A stretch of 64,000 nucleotides of DNA from Antrihabitans spumae (GCF_043944905.1 NZ_JBIMSN010000138.1:1-64000), one strand, 5' to 3'; numbered from the stretch's first letter, positions 37,041 through 47,146 are shown. The notes: a model not told the origin generated them from the letters alone. Numbers and translations: made by a program.

Positions 37041-38102
37041 TCAGCCCTTCACGCGTCGAACGTAGAGCAGTTTGTCGCCGTCCTCGAGCGCATCGACCTC
37101 TTCTTCGCCGACTCGAACGAGTTGGCCGCCGCGCACCACACCGAGCACGATGTCGCCGAGATGCCGTGGCGAGCCGCCGATCTCCTGCGGTTCGACGTCG
37201 CGCTCGGCAATCGCGAAACCTTCTTCGGGGGTCAGCAGGTCTTCGATCATCTCGACGACGCTCGGTGTGGTCGTTGCGATACCGAGCAGACGGCCCGCAG
37301 TTTCCGAGGAGACGACCACCGAATCGGCGCCGGACTGACGCACCAGGTGCGTGTTCTCCGCCTCACGAATGGCAACGACGATTTTTGCCTTCGGCGAGAT
37401 CTCGCGAGCGGTGAGCGTGACGAGGACAGCGGTGTCGTCGCGATTCGCAGCTACGACGATCGACGAAGCATGCTGGGCACCCGCCAACCGGAGTACATCC
37501 GATTTCGTTGCCGAACCGTGCACGGTCACAAGACCCAGTCCGGACGCTGCCTCCAGCATGCCGGCATCGGTATCGACGACGACGATGTCGGACGGAGAGA
37601 CACCATCGCCGAGCATCGCGTCGACGGCGGTGCGACCTTTCGTGCCGTAGCCGATGACGACCGTGTGATTGCGCACGCTGCGCCTCCATCGTTGAATCTT
37701 GAAAGCTTGGCGGGATCTCTCGGTGAGCACAGCGAGCGTCGTGCCGACCAGCAAGATCAGGAAGAAGATCCGCAGCGGCGTGATGACCAGGATGTTGATC
37801 AGGCGCGCAGACGGAGTGAGCGGAGTGATGTCGCCGTAACCGGTGGTCGACAACGACACGGTCGCGTAATAGAGGGCGTCGAGGTAGGACAACCCATCCT
37901 CTTGGGAGTCGCGATAGCCGTCGCGATCCAGATACACGATGGTTGCCGCGAGGAACAGCAGGCCGAAAGCGAGCACAACGCGTCGACTGATGGCCACCCA
38001 GGGACTCGTTGCGCCCTCTGGGATCCGCAGAATTCCTACCAACGCAAAGTCGGGCCGATCGGTCAATGCTTCGGGCGCGCGCAACCGCAGTCTGCTCGGC
38101 AT
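37041..38102 (-). CDS. Potassium channel with RCK/TrkA domains
   Basis: A 353-residue protein. Two membrane helices (about residues 38-58 and 100-122) flank the pore loop YYATVSLSTTGYGDITPL, whose TTGYGD is the K+ selectivity filter. An RCK N domain (VVIGYGTKGRTAVDAML, then the acidic VVVDTDAG) and a TrkA-C domain (QEIGGSPRHLGDIVLG) follow. It should be a ligand-gated K+ channel. It has the position of Rv3200c in the mycobacterial order, next to nudC. Confidence 0.92.
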   Translation of the reverse strand: MPSRLRLRAPEALTDRPDFALVGILRIPEGATSPWVAISRRVVLAFGLLFLAATIVYLDRDGYRDSQEDGLSYLDALYYATVSLSTTGYGDITPLTPSARLINILVITPLRIFFLILLVGTTLAVLTERSRQAFKIQRWRRSVRNHTVVIGYGTKGRTAVDAMLGDGVSPSDIVVVDTDAGMLEAASGLGLVTVHGSATKSDVLRLAGAQHASSIVVAANRDDTAVLVTLTAREISPKAKIVVAIREAENTHLVRQSGADSVVVSSETAGRLLGIATTTPSVVEMIEDLLTPEEGFAIAERDVEPQEIGGSPRHLGDIVLGVVRGGQLVRVGEEEVDALEDGDKLLYVRRVKG

Positions 38103-38255
38103 CGTTCACACCCTTCGTCTGTCGTCGTGTCGGCGAAGATCGACATCGGCTGGCAGCCTAGCCTCGAATTCGCCCTCGCGAGTCGGTGGCCGTCAAATTG
38201 CCACCAGCCGGGGTCAGCGCGCGCAGTGCAAGCAGCGGTCAGGCATTGTGGGCAG

Positions 38256-38660
38256 ATGACCTCAGCAGCACACGCCGCGCCTGCGCGCCGCAGCCAAGCG
38301 GCGGCAACGCGACTCGCCGTGATTCTCCTCGGCGCGGGCACAACACACTTCGTCCTTCCGAAGTTCTACGACGTCATGGTTCCCCCGGTGCTACCAGGCG
38401 AGGCTCGCACGTACACCTACGTGTCCGGTGTCGCCGAGATCGCTCTCGGCGTCGGCGTCGTGGTTCCCAAAACTCGACGTCTTGCCAGCGGCATGGCCGC
38501 ATTGCTGTTCATCGCAGTGTTTCCCGCCAACGTGCAGATGGCCGCCGACTGGTGGCGCAACGAGAAGATCCCGCTTCCCTTGAAACTCGGCGCAATTGCG
38601 CGGCTCCCCCTGCAAATACCCCTCGTTACCCAGTCCCTGAAGGCACGCCGAGAGGCGTGA
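38256..38660 (+). CDS. DoxX family membrane protein
   Basis: A 134-residue protein starting at ATG 38256, with an Ala/Arg-rich cytoplasmic tail followed by four helices. LAVILLGAGTTHFVLPKFYDVMVP and TYVSGVAEIALGVGVVVPKTRRLASGMAALLFIAVFPANVQM match DoxX-like proteins of the small redox-membrane group. The role is unknown in most members. It lies between the channel and adnB, reading toward adnB. Confidence 0.8.
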   Translation: MTSAAHAAPARRSQAAATRLAVILLGAGTTHFVLPKFYDVMVPPVLPGEARTYTYVSGVAEIALGVGVVVPKTRRLASGMAALLFIAVFPANVQMAADWWRNEKIPLPLKLGAIARLPLQIPLVTQSLKARREA

Positions 38661-38670
38661 AGGGTTCGGA

Positions 38671-41600
38671 TCACGCAATGTCGCGATCGACCTCCTGACC
38701 CGAGCGGCCTGCCGATTCGATGAGCTGGTGCAGGTCGTTCGCGTCCGGCAGGTCGCGCGGCGCGATGGTCCGATTCGCACGGACGTAGTGGAACGCAGCA
38801 CGGACCTTCTGCAGGACCTGTGCCTCGGACTCACCTGAGCGTGCGGAAACCAAACGCGCCCAGGCCAATCGGTACGCGGCGAGCTGAACTGCGACCGTGG
38901 CCTCCTCCGCAACCGACGGCTCGGCTCCGGTCTTCCAGTCGACGACGGTCCAGCCGCCGTCCCTGTCACCGAAGATCGCATCGATTCGACCCCGAACGAC
39001 CGTTCCCGCGACCGATATCTCGAACGGCACCTCCACCTCGATCGGGCTGCGGTCCGCCCACACCGAAGCGAGGAACTTCTCCTGAAGCCTGGCGAGTTCG
39101 GAATCGGCGCTCGCACCGGTATCCGCGGCACCGGGGAGCTCGTCGAGATCGAGGAGCCGTGTCGCACCGAATCTGCGCTCCACCCAGGCATGGAAGGCGG
39201 TACCGCGTCTGGCCAGCGGATTCGGGGGGAAGGGCAACGGACGTCGCAGACGAGCGGCGAGCTCGTCGGGATCGGCCTTCAGCTCGACCAACTGGCTCAC
39301 CGAAAGCTGCACGGGTAGAGCCACTTCCGCGTCCCCGGATCCACTGGCCCGCTCGGCGAGTAATGCGTCGACGTCGGCGGCCCAGTTCTCGGGGTCGAAA
39401 ATCGCAGCTATCGGCGATTCGTTGCCAGCCACGTCGGGGTCGGAATCGGGCGCTTCGACGACCTCGTTACGGGTCGATTCCAGGTGAATCCGCGCTGCTC
39501 GCACCGCATCTCGACCGCCGAGTACCGCAGCACGGCGAGCACCGAGCGGATCTCGCGGCCACCCGGCCGACGTCGGCTTGTCGGTCAGCGGATTGGTACT
39601 GCCCGCATCCGGAGCCGGATCCCAGCGGTCGATGATGCCGTAGCCGTTGCCGCTGACCGCCGCGGCCAGCTCGTCGAGGAACTCCGACGGGCCCTTCGGC
39701 TCGGTGCCGGTCTGCGCCCAGTGGTGCCCTGAGACATACAGGGCCCGTTCGGTTCTCGTCACCGCTACGTAGAAGAGCCGGCGATCTTCCTCCAGCTTTC
39801 GTCGAGCGAGGGCCTCCTTGTGCCGTTTGATCGCCTGCTCCAGTGCGGCGCGATCGTTGACGTCGTCGAGGTCGAGAACGGGTACGCCGTCCGCGCCTTC
39901 GCCGTCCATTGCTCGATCCCCACGCAATGCAGGAGGCAACTCCCCCACCGCGCCGAGCCACGTGCCCGACGCCGTCGACGACGGGAACACCCGGGCGACG
40001 ACATGCGGCACGGCAACAACTTCCCATTCGAGACCCTTGGCCGAATGCACCGTGAGAATCTGCACGCGGTCGGGCGCGACCTCGACTTCGCCCGGCTCCA
40101 AACCGTTCTCGACCGACTCTGCGGCAGCCAAGAAGGTCAGGAGACCGCCGACTGTGGCCGTCGGATCGTTCGAGTAACCGGACACGACGTCGGCGAATGC
40201 ATCCAGGTGTTCGCGACCTACCCCGACGCCGTGTGCGCTCCGGCGGGCCTGTGCCTCGACCCCGATACCGATCACACGTTCGGTTTCGGCGACGAGCTCG
40301 GGTATCGGTTGTCCGATCCGCTCGCGCAGCGACGCCAATTCCTTTGCCAGGGAGCTGATCCGGTCGAAGCCCGCCTGCGAGTAACGTTCCGGCCTGCCCG
40401 GATCGGAGATGGCATCGGCGAGTCCGGCGTCGTCGGCCTGTTCACCCGGCAGCGTCGCACCGAGCGCGTCGTGCAGTTCGGCCGTGTCCGTGACGGTCGA
40501 GCCTGCTCTCCCGTGGCGGATGGACAGTTCGCCTGCACGGCGATACAGCGCGCGCAGGTCCGCGACGCCGAGGCGCCACCGCGCTCCCGTGAGGATTCGC
40601 ACAGCCGCGCTACCCGCCGACGGTTCGGCGATCAGCCGAAGCATCGCAACGACGTCCGCTACTTCGGGTGTCGACAGCAGACCGCCGAGTCCGACGATCT
40701 CGACGGGAAGGCCTTTGTCTCGCAACGCTTCCGCGAGAGGTGCCGTATCCGCGTTGCGTCGAACAAGGACGGCGGCGGTCGGCGGAGCAACACCGGCCTC
40801 GAGCGCGTTCGTGTACTCGCGTGCAATCTGCTCGGCAATCCAGACCCGCTCCGATTCGACGGTGTCCGTCAGCGCGAGCCTGATATCACCTGCACCCGCA
40901 TTGGGTCGCGCGCGTAACTCCGCAACCGGAACTCCCTTGTAGCGCAACGGCTCCGCGACAAGATTTGCAATGCCGAGCGCCTCCGGTGGGTTGCGCCAAC
41001 TCGTCGACAGGGGCAGGGTGCGCGCGGGTTTGCCTGGTGCGCGCGGAAAGTCGGTCGCGAAGCGCGGCAGATTCGCCGCCGAGGCACCTCGCCAACCGTA
41101 GATCGACTGCATCGGATCGCCGACCGCCGTTACCGCAAGGCTGCGTTCCTCACCGCCGCCGAACAACGCAGACAACAACACTCGTTGCGAATGACCGGTG
41201 TCCTGATACTCGTCGAGCAGCACCAATCTGAAGCGCTGCCGTTCCGACCGCCCGACATCGGGGTGCTCCGCAGCGACCCTGGCGGCAAGTGCCATCTGCG
41301 CACCGAAATCGAGTGCGCCACGACGACGTTGCTCGGCTGCGACCCGCTCGACGAGCGGCAGCAATTCGGTTCGCTCCTCCTGCGTTTCGAGTATGCCGAG
41401 CAGCTCGCGTGACGGCCCGCCACGCTGGCGCGGACCTGCGGGCAGCGTGTGAACCAGCTTTTCGAGTTCGGTGTGTGCCTCGCGCAGGTCGTCGGCCTCC
41501 ACCATGTGCTCGGCAAGCTGCCCGGACAGGGCGAGGACGGCCTCGGTCACGCCGGCGGGTCCGCGATCGGTGTCGAGTTCGCCGTCCCACGCACAGACCG

Positions 41601-42078
41601 CGCGGTAGGCGAGCTGCCAATACTGCGTCTGGGTCAGCAGGGTCGCCGACGGCTCGATCGGCAGCAGCAGGCCGTGTTCGGCAAGCAATCGCCCAGCGTA
41701 GGAGTGGTACGTGCTCACCTCCGGATCGCCGCTGAGAATGGTCGTCCGCAATTCGCCGGACGGGTCCAATTCCCGTAGTAGGGGCGCACCGGCGAGCCGC
41801 AGCAGACGGGTTCGGATTCGACTCGTCAGCTGCTGAGCGGCCTTTCTGGTGAACGTGAGCCCGAGCACCTGATCCGGAGCGACCAACCGATTTGCGACCA
41901 TCCACACGACCCGGGCGGCCATCGTTTCGGTCTTGCCCGCGCCCGCACCGGCGATGACGAGCGTCGGTCCCAACGGTGCCGAGATGACGGCGGACTGTTC
42001 GGCTGTCGGCCTAGGCAGTCCAAGTGCGTCGGCAACGACCTCCGGACTCACCAGGTTCGACATCTTGCGAGTCGCCAT
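38671..42078 (-). CDS. adnB: AdnB, helicase-nuclease subunit of AdnAB
   Basis: About 1,135 residues. An intact SF1A motor has Walker A IAGAGAGKTETMAARVVW, motif II LDEYQDTGHS, GDPMQSIYGWRGASA and VYVAVTRTERALYVSGHHW-like motif VI. A RecB-like nuclease domain at the C-terminus has GRIDAIFGDRDGGWTVVDWKTG, whose D, D and K are the catalytic residues. AdnAB resects double-strand breaks in mycobacteria, where AdnB is the lead motor. The start is ATG 42078, overlapping the adnA stop (TGATG); upstream codons are not needed. Length is near that of M. tuberculosis Rv3201c. Confidence 0.93.
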   Translation of the reverse strand: MATRKMSNLVSPEVVADALGLPRPTAEQSAVISAPLGPTLVIAGAGAGKTETMAARVVWMVANRLVAPDQVLGLTFTRKAAQQLTSRIRTRLLRLAGAPLLRELDPSGELRTTILSGDPEVSTYHSYAGRLLAEHGLLLPIEPSATLLTQTQYWQLAYRAVCAWDGELDTDRGPAGVTEAVLALSGQLAEHMVEADDLREAHTELEKLVHTLPAGPRQRGGPSRELLGILETQEERTELLPLVERVAAEQRRRGALDFGAQMALAARVAAEHPDVGRSERQRFRLVLLDEYQDTGHSQRVLLSALFGGGEERSLAVTAVGDPMQSIYGWRGASAANLPRFATDFPRAPGKPARTLPLSTSWRNPPEALGIANLVAEPLRYKGVPVAELRARPNAGAGDIRLALTDTVESERVWIAEQIAREYTNALEAGVAPPTAAVLVRRNADTAPLAEALRDKGLPVEIVGLGGLLSTPEVADVVAMLRLIAEPSAGSAAVRILTGARWRLGVADLRALYRRAGELSIRHGRAGSTVTDTAELHDALGATLPGEQADDAGLADAISDPGRPERYSQAGFDRISSLAKELASLRERIGQPIPELVAETERVIGIGVEAQARRSAHGVGVGREHLDAFADVVSGYSNDPTATVGGLLTFLAAAESVENGLEPGEVEVAPDRVQILTVHSAKGLEWEVVAVPHVVARVFPSSTASGTWLGAVGELPPALRGDRAMDGEGADGVPVLDLDDVNDRAALEQAIKRHKEALARRKLEEDRRLFYVAVTRTERALYVSGHHWAQTGTEPKGPSEFLDELAAAVSGNGYGIIDRWDPAPDAGSTNPLTDKPTSAGWPRDPLGARRAAVLGGRDAVRAARIHLESTRNEVVEAPDSDPDVAGNESPIAAIFDPENWAADVDALLAERASGSGDAEVALPVQLSVSQLVELKADPDELAARLRRPLPFPPNPLARRGTAFHAWVERRFGATRLLDLDELPGAADTGASADSELARLQEKFLASVWADRSPIEVEVPFEISVAGTVVRGRIDAIFGDRDGGWTVVDWKTGAEPSVAEEATVAVQLAAYRLAWARLVSARSGESEAQVLQKVRAAFHYVRANRTIAPRDLPDANDLHQLIESAGRSGQEVDRDIA

Positions 42079-45000
42079 CAGCCGGTCACCGCCCGACCGC
42101 CGTCTTGGGCGGGGCAACTGGTCGAGACCGGGCAATGGCGACACCCGTCGTTGACGATCGCGAGAAATTCGGGTCCCTTGGTCGCCGCTGCAGCGTCATG
42201 AATGGTGTCGCGCCATTGGTCGAGTGCCTCCTGATCGAGTGCGGGCTGCAACCGTTGTGCCGCACCGTCCTTGTTGTGCGACTTAGCGACGAAAACCAAT
42301 CGGCCACCACCGGGTTCTGCCGCTGGTTCGCCTTCGATGCCACCTTCGGCTGCGGCGACCTGATACGTCGCAAGCTGTGCGTGCCGTTGTGCTTCGTGCT
42401 TACTGACCGGCACCTTTCCGGTCTTGACGTCGATGATGACCGGACGTCCGTCGGGATCGTGTTCGAGTCGGTCGATCCGGCCCCTTAGGCGGACCGCTGG
42501 ATCGTCGTCATCGCGCGGCGGCAGCACACAATCGACCCCGACCTCCACGGCAGCCTCGGTGAGTTCGAGCCGTGAATTAGCCAACCAGACGGAGAAGTTT
42601 TCCAACATCTGCGAGGTTCGGCGCAGTTCCTGCCGCGAGTACCAGTCCGATCCGAGATCCAGCGACTGCCATGCCTTTTCGAGGGCGCGCTGCACGTCTT
42701 CGGGCGGAATTTTGCCTGCGACGGCCTGCACGAGGGTGTGTACCAGCGTGCCTGCGATCGCGCGTGTGTTCTCGCCGTCGGTGCCGCCGTGCCGTTCGAG
42801 CGCCCACCGCAACGGGCAGGCGCGCAGTAGTTCGACCGTCGAGGGCGACAGCGAAACAGGTCCGTCGTCGAGCGACCACAAGGCTTGATCCGTTGTCGGT
42901 TCGGCGACGCCGTACCAGTGTTGGGGGTCCGCGAATTTCACGCCGGCCTCGGCGAGTCTGGCGAGCTGTGTTGCTGCCCGTGCGTGCTTGTCGGGGTCGT
43001 GCGCGGCGACGTCGGGATCGCATACGACGCTGCGCAATTCGGCGACGAGGGCGGGTAGTGCGAGGAGCCTGCCCGAGGACTCTTCGGCGCGTGATCCGTC
43101 GTCTGCCGATGCGGTGCTGCCGAATCCGCTGTCGGCGAGTTCGTCGATGAACCGGGAGGGCGTCAGATCTCGGTCACCGGAGGCGGATTCGACCGCAGTC
43201 ACGAGCAATGTCAGGCGCGCACGGCTGCAGGCGACAAGCAGCAAGCGACGTTCTTCGGCCAGCAGCGGTGCCGTGCGGGATAGGTGTTTGCCCGCAGCCC
43301 CGATCCCGGCGCTTCCGATACCGGATGTCAGCTCGACCAATGCGTCGGTTCCGAGCAAACTTCCACGCGCCCGCAGACTCGGCCACAGCCCCTCCTGGAC
43401 TCCTGCGACAGCAACGACATCCCATTCGCGGCCCGCTGCCGAGTGCGCGCTGACGATCGTCACGGCCTCGGGAACCACCCCCGACCGAGTTCGACTGTCG
43501 ACCGGAATTTGCTGCTGCACAACATATTCGACAAAGCCGGCCAGCGTAGCGCGAGGCAATCTGTCGACGTAGTTCGCCGCGGCATCGAAGAGCGCAACCA
43601 CCGCATCGAGGTCGCGGTCCGCCTGAGCACCGACAGCGCCGCCTCGAGACGATGCGGTCGTCCATTTACGTTCGAGACCACTTGCCTGCCACGCCGCCCA
43701 TGCGACCTCTTCGACACTGCGGCTGTTGGCGGCAACGCTGCGAGCGCGAGCCAATACCTTCAGTACCCGCCGCAACGGCGCTGCTTCGACATCGGTGAGT
43801 TGATCGAGCAGCCACAGATGTTCGGTCGCTCCCGTCATCAGCACCCGCAGCAACTCGGTCGATTCGCGGTCGCCGTCGCGTTCGAGTTCGGCGCGGCGCA
43901 GACCTCTGCGCAATCGTCGCAAGCTGACGGGGTCGGCGCCACCGACCGGACTCGATACCAGCGCCGCTGCGTCGTCGCCGGTGAAGTCGTTCGAGGTCAG
44001 CGCACGCAGCGCGAGCAGCAGCCACGCGGCGCCACGTTGGCGCGCCAAGGGCAATTCCGACGCGGCGGTCGTAACCGGAACCCCGGCCGCCGACAGAGCG
44101 CGACGCAGCGGGGCGACCGACAGCGGCACCGACCGAACGATGATCGCCATCTTGGACCACGGGACACCGTCGCCGAGATGCGCTCGACGAAACGTGTCGG
44201 CGATAAGCGTGGCCTCTTTCGCGACTGTGCCCAGGATTCGCACGGACGCTGCGCCGACCGGTCTGTCGGGAGCCGCTCCAGCGCCTCGATGCGGCGGCAG
44301 ACCTGGCAGCCTTCCGGCAATGGCCGACACCAACTCGGCGATCGGGGCCGAGCTGCGGTGGTTGGTACCGAGCACGATCTGCCGGTCGGACGATTTGTCG
44401 ACGAGGTCGACCAGAAATGTGGAGTCCGCTCCACGAAACGCAAAGATCGCCTGGTCGGGATCACCCGCGACAGCACTCACCTCGGTCGCCGTGCCGATCA
44501 GCCGAACCAGCTGCGCTGCTTGGGGATCGAGATGATGCGCGTCGTCGACCAGCAGGTACCTGATCCGGGAGCGCTCCTTGGCAAGCAATTCCGGGTCGGA
44601 GGCGAACGCCGACAAGGCGGCACCGACCAACTCCGCCGCGTCGAGCGCCGGTGCGGTGGCCTCGGGAGCCTCGACCCCGACCGACCACCGGAGCAGGGTC
44701 GCCTGTTCGTACCGGGCGGCGAACTTGCCGGCGGCCACCCATTCCGGACGAGAATGCTTGCGGCCGAGTCGAACAAGATCTTCGGGACCGAGCCCACGTT
44801 CGGCCGCCCGCAGCATCAGGTCACGCAACTCCGCGGCGAAACCGGCCATGGCAAGCGCCGGACGCAACCGCTCCGGCCACGACTGCGCGTCGTGACCGTA
44901 GCCCGACGCGAGATCTTCCAGATCGCCCTGGAGCATTTCCCGAAGCACGGCGTCCTGTTCGGCGCTGGTCATCAACCGCGGCGGTTGGTTGCCATGTGCC

Positions 45001-45395
45001 GCGGCTTGCAGCCGCAGCACCGCGAATGCGTACGAGTGCACCGTTCGCACCAGCGGCTCCCGCGTCGCGCTCGGCCGCAGCTGCTCGGAGTGCCCGAGCA
45101 AACCGTTCGTGATCGCCGACCGAACCTCCGTCGCAGCGCGACGAGACTGCGTCAATACAAGGATCGACTCGGGATCGACACCCGCAGAGATCTGCCGGAC
45201 AGCAATGTCGGTGAGCAGCGCCGTCTTACCGGTGCCCGGTCCACCGAGTACCTGCCACGGATTCCAGCCTCGATCTGCGGTTTTCGCAGTGAGCAACCGT
45301 TGTTCGTCGAACTCCCAGGTGCGATCGGGCACTTGGGAGGGCGCGCGACGGGTGAGCCGGACGGTCTGTCTGCTCGCTCGCGCTGTCTGTGCCAT
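42078..45395 (-). CDS. adnA: AdnA, helicase-nuclease subunit of AdnAB
   Basis: A 1,105-residue protein. The N-terminal SF1-like ATPase has LGGPGTGKTALLTDIAV. The C-terminal nuclease has RGRIDRLEHDPDGRPVIIDVKTGKVPV. Cys residues in RACPLRWALE and in CRHCPVSTSC at the extreme C-terminus are spaced (C...CxxCx5C) as in AddB-type iron-sulfur nuclease domains. AdnA and AdnB make a heterodimeric end-resection machine with one nuclease per subunit. It is the first gene of the adnAB pair and overlaps adnB, so the two are co-translated. It is divergent from the lipV-like gene. Confidence 0.93.
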   Translation of the reverse strand: MAQTARASRQTVRLTRRAPSQVPDRTWEFDEQRLLTAKTADRGWNPWQVLGGPGTGKTALLTDIAVRQISAGVDPESILVLTQSRRAATEVRSAITNGLLGHSEQLRPSATREPLVRTVHSYAFAVLRLQAAAHGNQPPRLMTSAEQDAVLREMLQGDLEDLASGYGHDAQSWPERLRPALAMAGFAAELRDLMLRAAERGLGPEDLVRLGRKHSRPEWVAAGKFAARYEQATLLRWSVGVEAPEATAPALDAAELVGAALSAFASDPELLAKERSRIRYLLVDDAHHLDPQAAQLVRLIGTATEVSAVAGDPDQAIFAFRGADSTFLVDLVDKSSDRQIVLGTNHRSSAPIAELVSAIAGRLPGLPPHRGAGAAPDRPVGAASVRILGTVAKEATLIADTFRRAHLGDGVPWSKMAIIVRSVPLSVAPLRRALSAAGVPVTTAASELPLARQRGAAWLLLALRALTSNDFTGDDAAALVSSPVGGADPVSLRRLRRGLRRAELERDGDRESTELLRVLMTGATEHLWLLDQLTDVEAAPLRRVLKVLARARSVAANSRSVEEVAWAAWQASGLERKWTTASSRGGAVGAQADRDLDAVVALFDAAANYVDRLPRATLAGFVEYVVQQQIPVDSRTRSGVVPEAVTIVSAHSAAGREWDVVAVAGVQEGLWPSLRARGSLLGTDALVELTSGIGSAGIGAAGKHLSRTAPLLAEERRLLLVACSRARLTLLVTAVESASGDRDLTPSRFIDELADSGFGSTASADDGSRAEESSGRLLALPALVAELRSVVCDPDVAAHDPDKHARAATQLARLAEAGVKFADPQHWYGVAEPTTDQALWSLDDGPVSLSPSTVELLRACPLRWALERHGGTDGENTRAIAGTLVHTLVQAVAGKIPPEDVQRALEKAWQSLDLGSDWYSRQELRRTSQMLENFSVWLANSRLELTEAAVEVGVDCVLPPRDDDDPAVRLRGRIDRLEHDPDGRPVIIDVKTGKVPVSKHEAQRHAQLATYQVAAAEGGIEGEPAAEPGGGRLVFVAKSHNKDGAAQRLQPALDQEALDQWRDTIHDAAAATKGPEFLAIVNDGCRHCPVSTSCPAQDGGRAVTG

Positions 45396-45438
45396 GTGAC
45401 GATTTCAGCACGGGGGTCCGACACGAGCGCGTCGGGCG

Positions 45439-46239
45439 GTGGTGCGGCAAACTGGTCCGGTGCCGCAATCGCATGTCTACAACTGGGGACCCGACGACGG
45501 TCCCGTCGTACTCGCACTGCACGGTCTCACCGGTCACGGAAAACGATGGGCGAACTTCGCGTCCGAGCACCTGCCCGAGGCACAGGTCATCGCACCCGAT
45601 CTCCGTGGGCACGGCCGCTCGCCGTGGCAACCACCGTGGACCTTCGAGCACCTGGTCGACGATGTTGCCGCGCTGCTCGATGCCGCAGGTCCCGCGATCG
45701 TCGTCGGTCACTCGTTCGGCGGCGCCGTCGCGACGCACCTTGCCGCACGCCGTCCGGAGTTGGTCACTGGGCTCGTTCTACTCGACCCGGCGATTGGGCT
45801 CGACCCCGACCTCGCGCTGGCGAACGCCGGTGCCGCGGCCGCATATTCCGACTACACCGATGCGGCAGAAGCGCGGTCGGAGAAGCTTCACGAGGCCTGG
45901 GGCGAGCTCGATCCAGCGCTGCTGGACGCGGAACTGGCCGAGCACCTGGTGCCTGCCGGAGACGGCAGAGTCGAGTGGCGGCTGTCCACGCCTGCCATGG
46001 TCACCTACTGGAGCGAACTGACACGCGACTTCGTGCTGCCCCCTTCCGGATTGCCGACCGTTCTCGTCCAAGCGATGCGGGTGCAACCGCCCTATGTGAC
46101 GGCAGCTTTCCGATCGGCTCTCGTCGACCGACTCGGCGCGGCGCTGACAGTCCACGAATTCGACTGCGATCACATGGTTCCGCTCGCGAGAGGCGCCGAC
46201 GTCGCCGATATCGTTCGCACGCTGCTTCGAACGGAATGA
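45439..46239 (+). CDS. lipV: Alpha/beta-fold hydrolase (LipV-like)
   Basis: A 266-residue hydrolase. The oxyanion region is LALHGLTGHGKRW, then APDLRGHGRSPW, and the nucleophile elbow is VVGHSFGGAVATHL. DPAIGLD follows, and the catalytic His is in FDCDHMVPLAR. It lies next to adnA and before an alkyltransferase-like gene, the position of LipV (Rv3203). Substrate is not known. GTG 45439 is taken as the start; GTG 45460 is also possible. It ends in a four-base overlap with the next gene. Confidence 0.85.
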   Translation: MVRQTGPVPQSHVYNWGPDDGPVVLALHGLTGHGKRWANFASEHLPEAQVIAPDLRGHGRSPWQPPWTFEHLVDDVAALLDAAGPAIVVGHSFGGAVATHLAARRPELVTGLVLLDPAIGLDPDLALANAGAAAAYSDYTDAAEARSEKLHEAWGELDPALLDAELAEHLVPAGDGRVEWRLSTPAMVTYWSELTRDFVLPPSGLPTVLVQAMRVQPPYVTAAFRSALVDRLGAALTVHEFDCDHMVPLARGADVADIVRTLLRTE

Positions 46240-46541
46240 GCGTGGCGACAACCGACACACAGATCGAACGGGTGCGGGAGCTCGTCGCCTCCGTTCCCGC
46301 AGGCAGCGTCGTGACCTACGGCGACCTCGCCGCCGCAGCCGGTCTGTCGAGCGCCCGCACCGTCGGCTGGATCATGCGGACCGACTCGGCCGATCTGCCG
46401 TGGCACCGCGTGATCGGCGCCAGCGGACGGCCTGCGCCACATCTGACGAACAGTCAGCTCGCCAAGCTCGACGCCGAAGGGGTTCCGATCAACGACGGGC
46501 GAGTCGACGTCCGCCGTGCCAGATTCGCTCTGCCGGAATAG
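46236..46541 (+). CDS. Alkyltransferase-like (ATL) protein, MGMT family
   Basis: A 101-residue protein consisting of the DNA-binding half of O6-alkylguanine transferase. VPAGSVVTYGDLAAAAGLSSARTVGWIM is the helix-turn-helix with the Arg finger. The active-site position reads DLPWHRVIG, so the methyl-accepting Cys of PCHR is replaced by Trp. It matches ATL proteins, which bind O6-alkylguanine without repairing it and flag it for nucleotide-excision repair. Its ATG overlaps the lipV stop (ATGA). It matches Rv3204 in the mycobacterial order. Confidence 0.9.
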   Translation: MSVATTDTQIERVRELVASVPAGSVVTYGDLAAAAGLSSARTVGWIMRTDSADLPWHRVIGASGRPAPHLTNSQLAKLDAEGVPINDGRVDVRRARFALPE

Positions 46542-46544
46542 TTT

Positions 46545-47090
46545 TCACGCCCAGCCTGCGACGTCGTCGGAGTCGATGCCTGCCCGCTTGTAGGTCGTGT
46601 TGGCGCCGTCGAGGGATTCACGGATGATGTCGGCATGACCGCTGTGGTGGGCGATCTCCCGGAAGATGTGCAACACGATCCGGCGTACGGTCCACCATTC
46701 CCGTTCGGGACTCCACGGAGCGGTCGGCAAGGGGACCAGGTCGTCGAGGTTCGGTACCGAACCGATGATCGCCTCGGTCCGGGCGACTATTGCCTCCCAC
46801 TCGGAAAGCAGCCCTTCGACGGTGACGTCGGCCCCCATCGAATACTCGTCACCGATCGCGGCCAGATCGATCTCGGCGGTTTCGTCGCGCTCGACAATCA
46901 CACGCACCCAGTGCTTTTCGCAGTTCGACACGTGTCGAAGCAGACCGCCGAGGGTGAGTTCGCTTGCGGTCGTGCGCCGGCGCGCGTTGTCGTCGCTGAT
47001 CCCGCTCACCGCGATGCGGAACAGGTTGCGCTGGTCGGCGAGCATTGCCAGCAGGTCGGTGCGTTCGGTCGTGAGCGTCATGTTCGTCAT
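46545..47090 (-). CDS. DinB family (DUF664) protein
   Basis: A 181-residue protein of the DinB/YfiT-like four-helix fold, starting at ATG 47090. The segment LGGLLRHVSNCEKHWVRVIV carries a metal-binding His, and FREIAHHSGHADIIRESLDG supplies the C-terminal metal-binding histidines. Members are metal-dependent, often thiol-related transferases or damage-induced proteins. It converges on the ATL gene with only three bases between the stops. It appears to be the first gene of the segment that interrupts the conserved order. Confidence 0.85.
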   Translation of the reverse strand: MTNMTLTTERTDLLAMLADQRNLFRIAVSGISDDNARRRTTASELTLGGLLRHVSNCEKHWVRVIVERDETAEIDLAAIGDEYSMGADVTVEGLLSEWEAIVARTEAIIGSVPNLDDLVPLPTAPWSPEREWWTVRRIVLHIFREIAHHSGHADIIRESLDGANTTYKRAGIDSDDVAGWA

Positions 47091-47146
47091 AGGAAAAACA
47101 TTACGAGCAATTGCGGACAGTTCTATTCCTAAATCAAGCTCTGATT

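Noticed and set aside
37122..38255. Long + frame antisense to the K+ channel, leading into the DoxX gene
   Set aside because: The channel motif TTGYGD and RCK domain are clear on the minus strand, and the DoxX protein starts at ATG 38256.
43284..46541. A very long open frame antisense to adnA
   Set aside because: GC-rich third codon positions commonly keep opposite frames open here. adnA has clear helicase and nuclease motifs and the antisense product is low-complexity Arg/Ala/Ser, except for its last 101 codons, which are the ATL gene.
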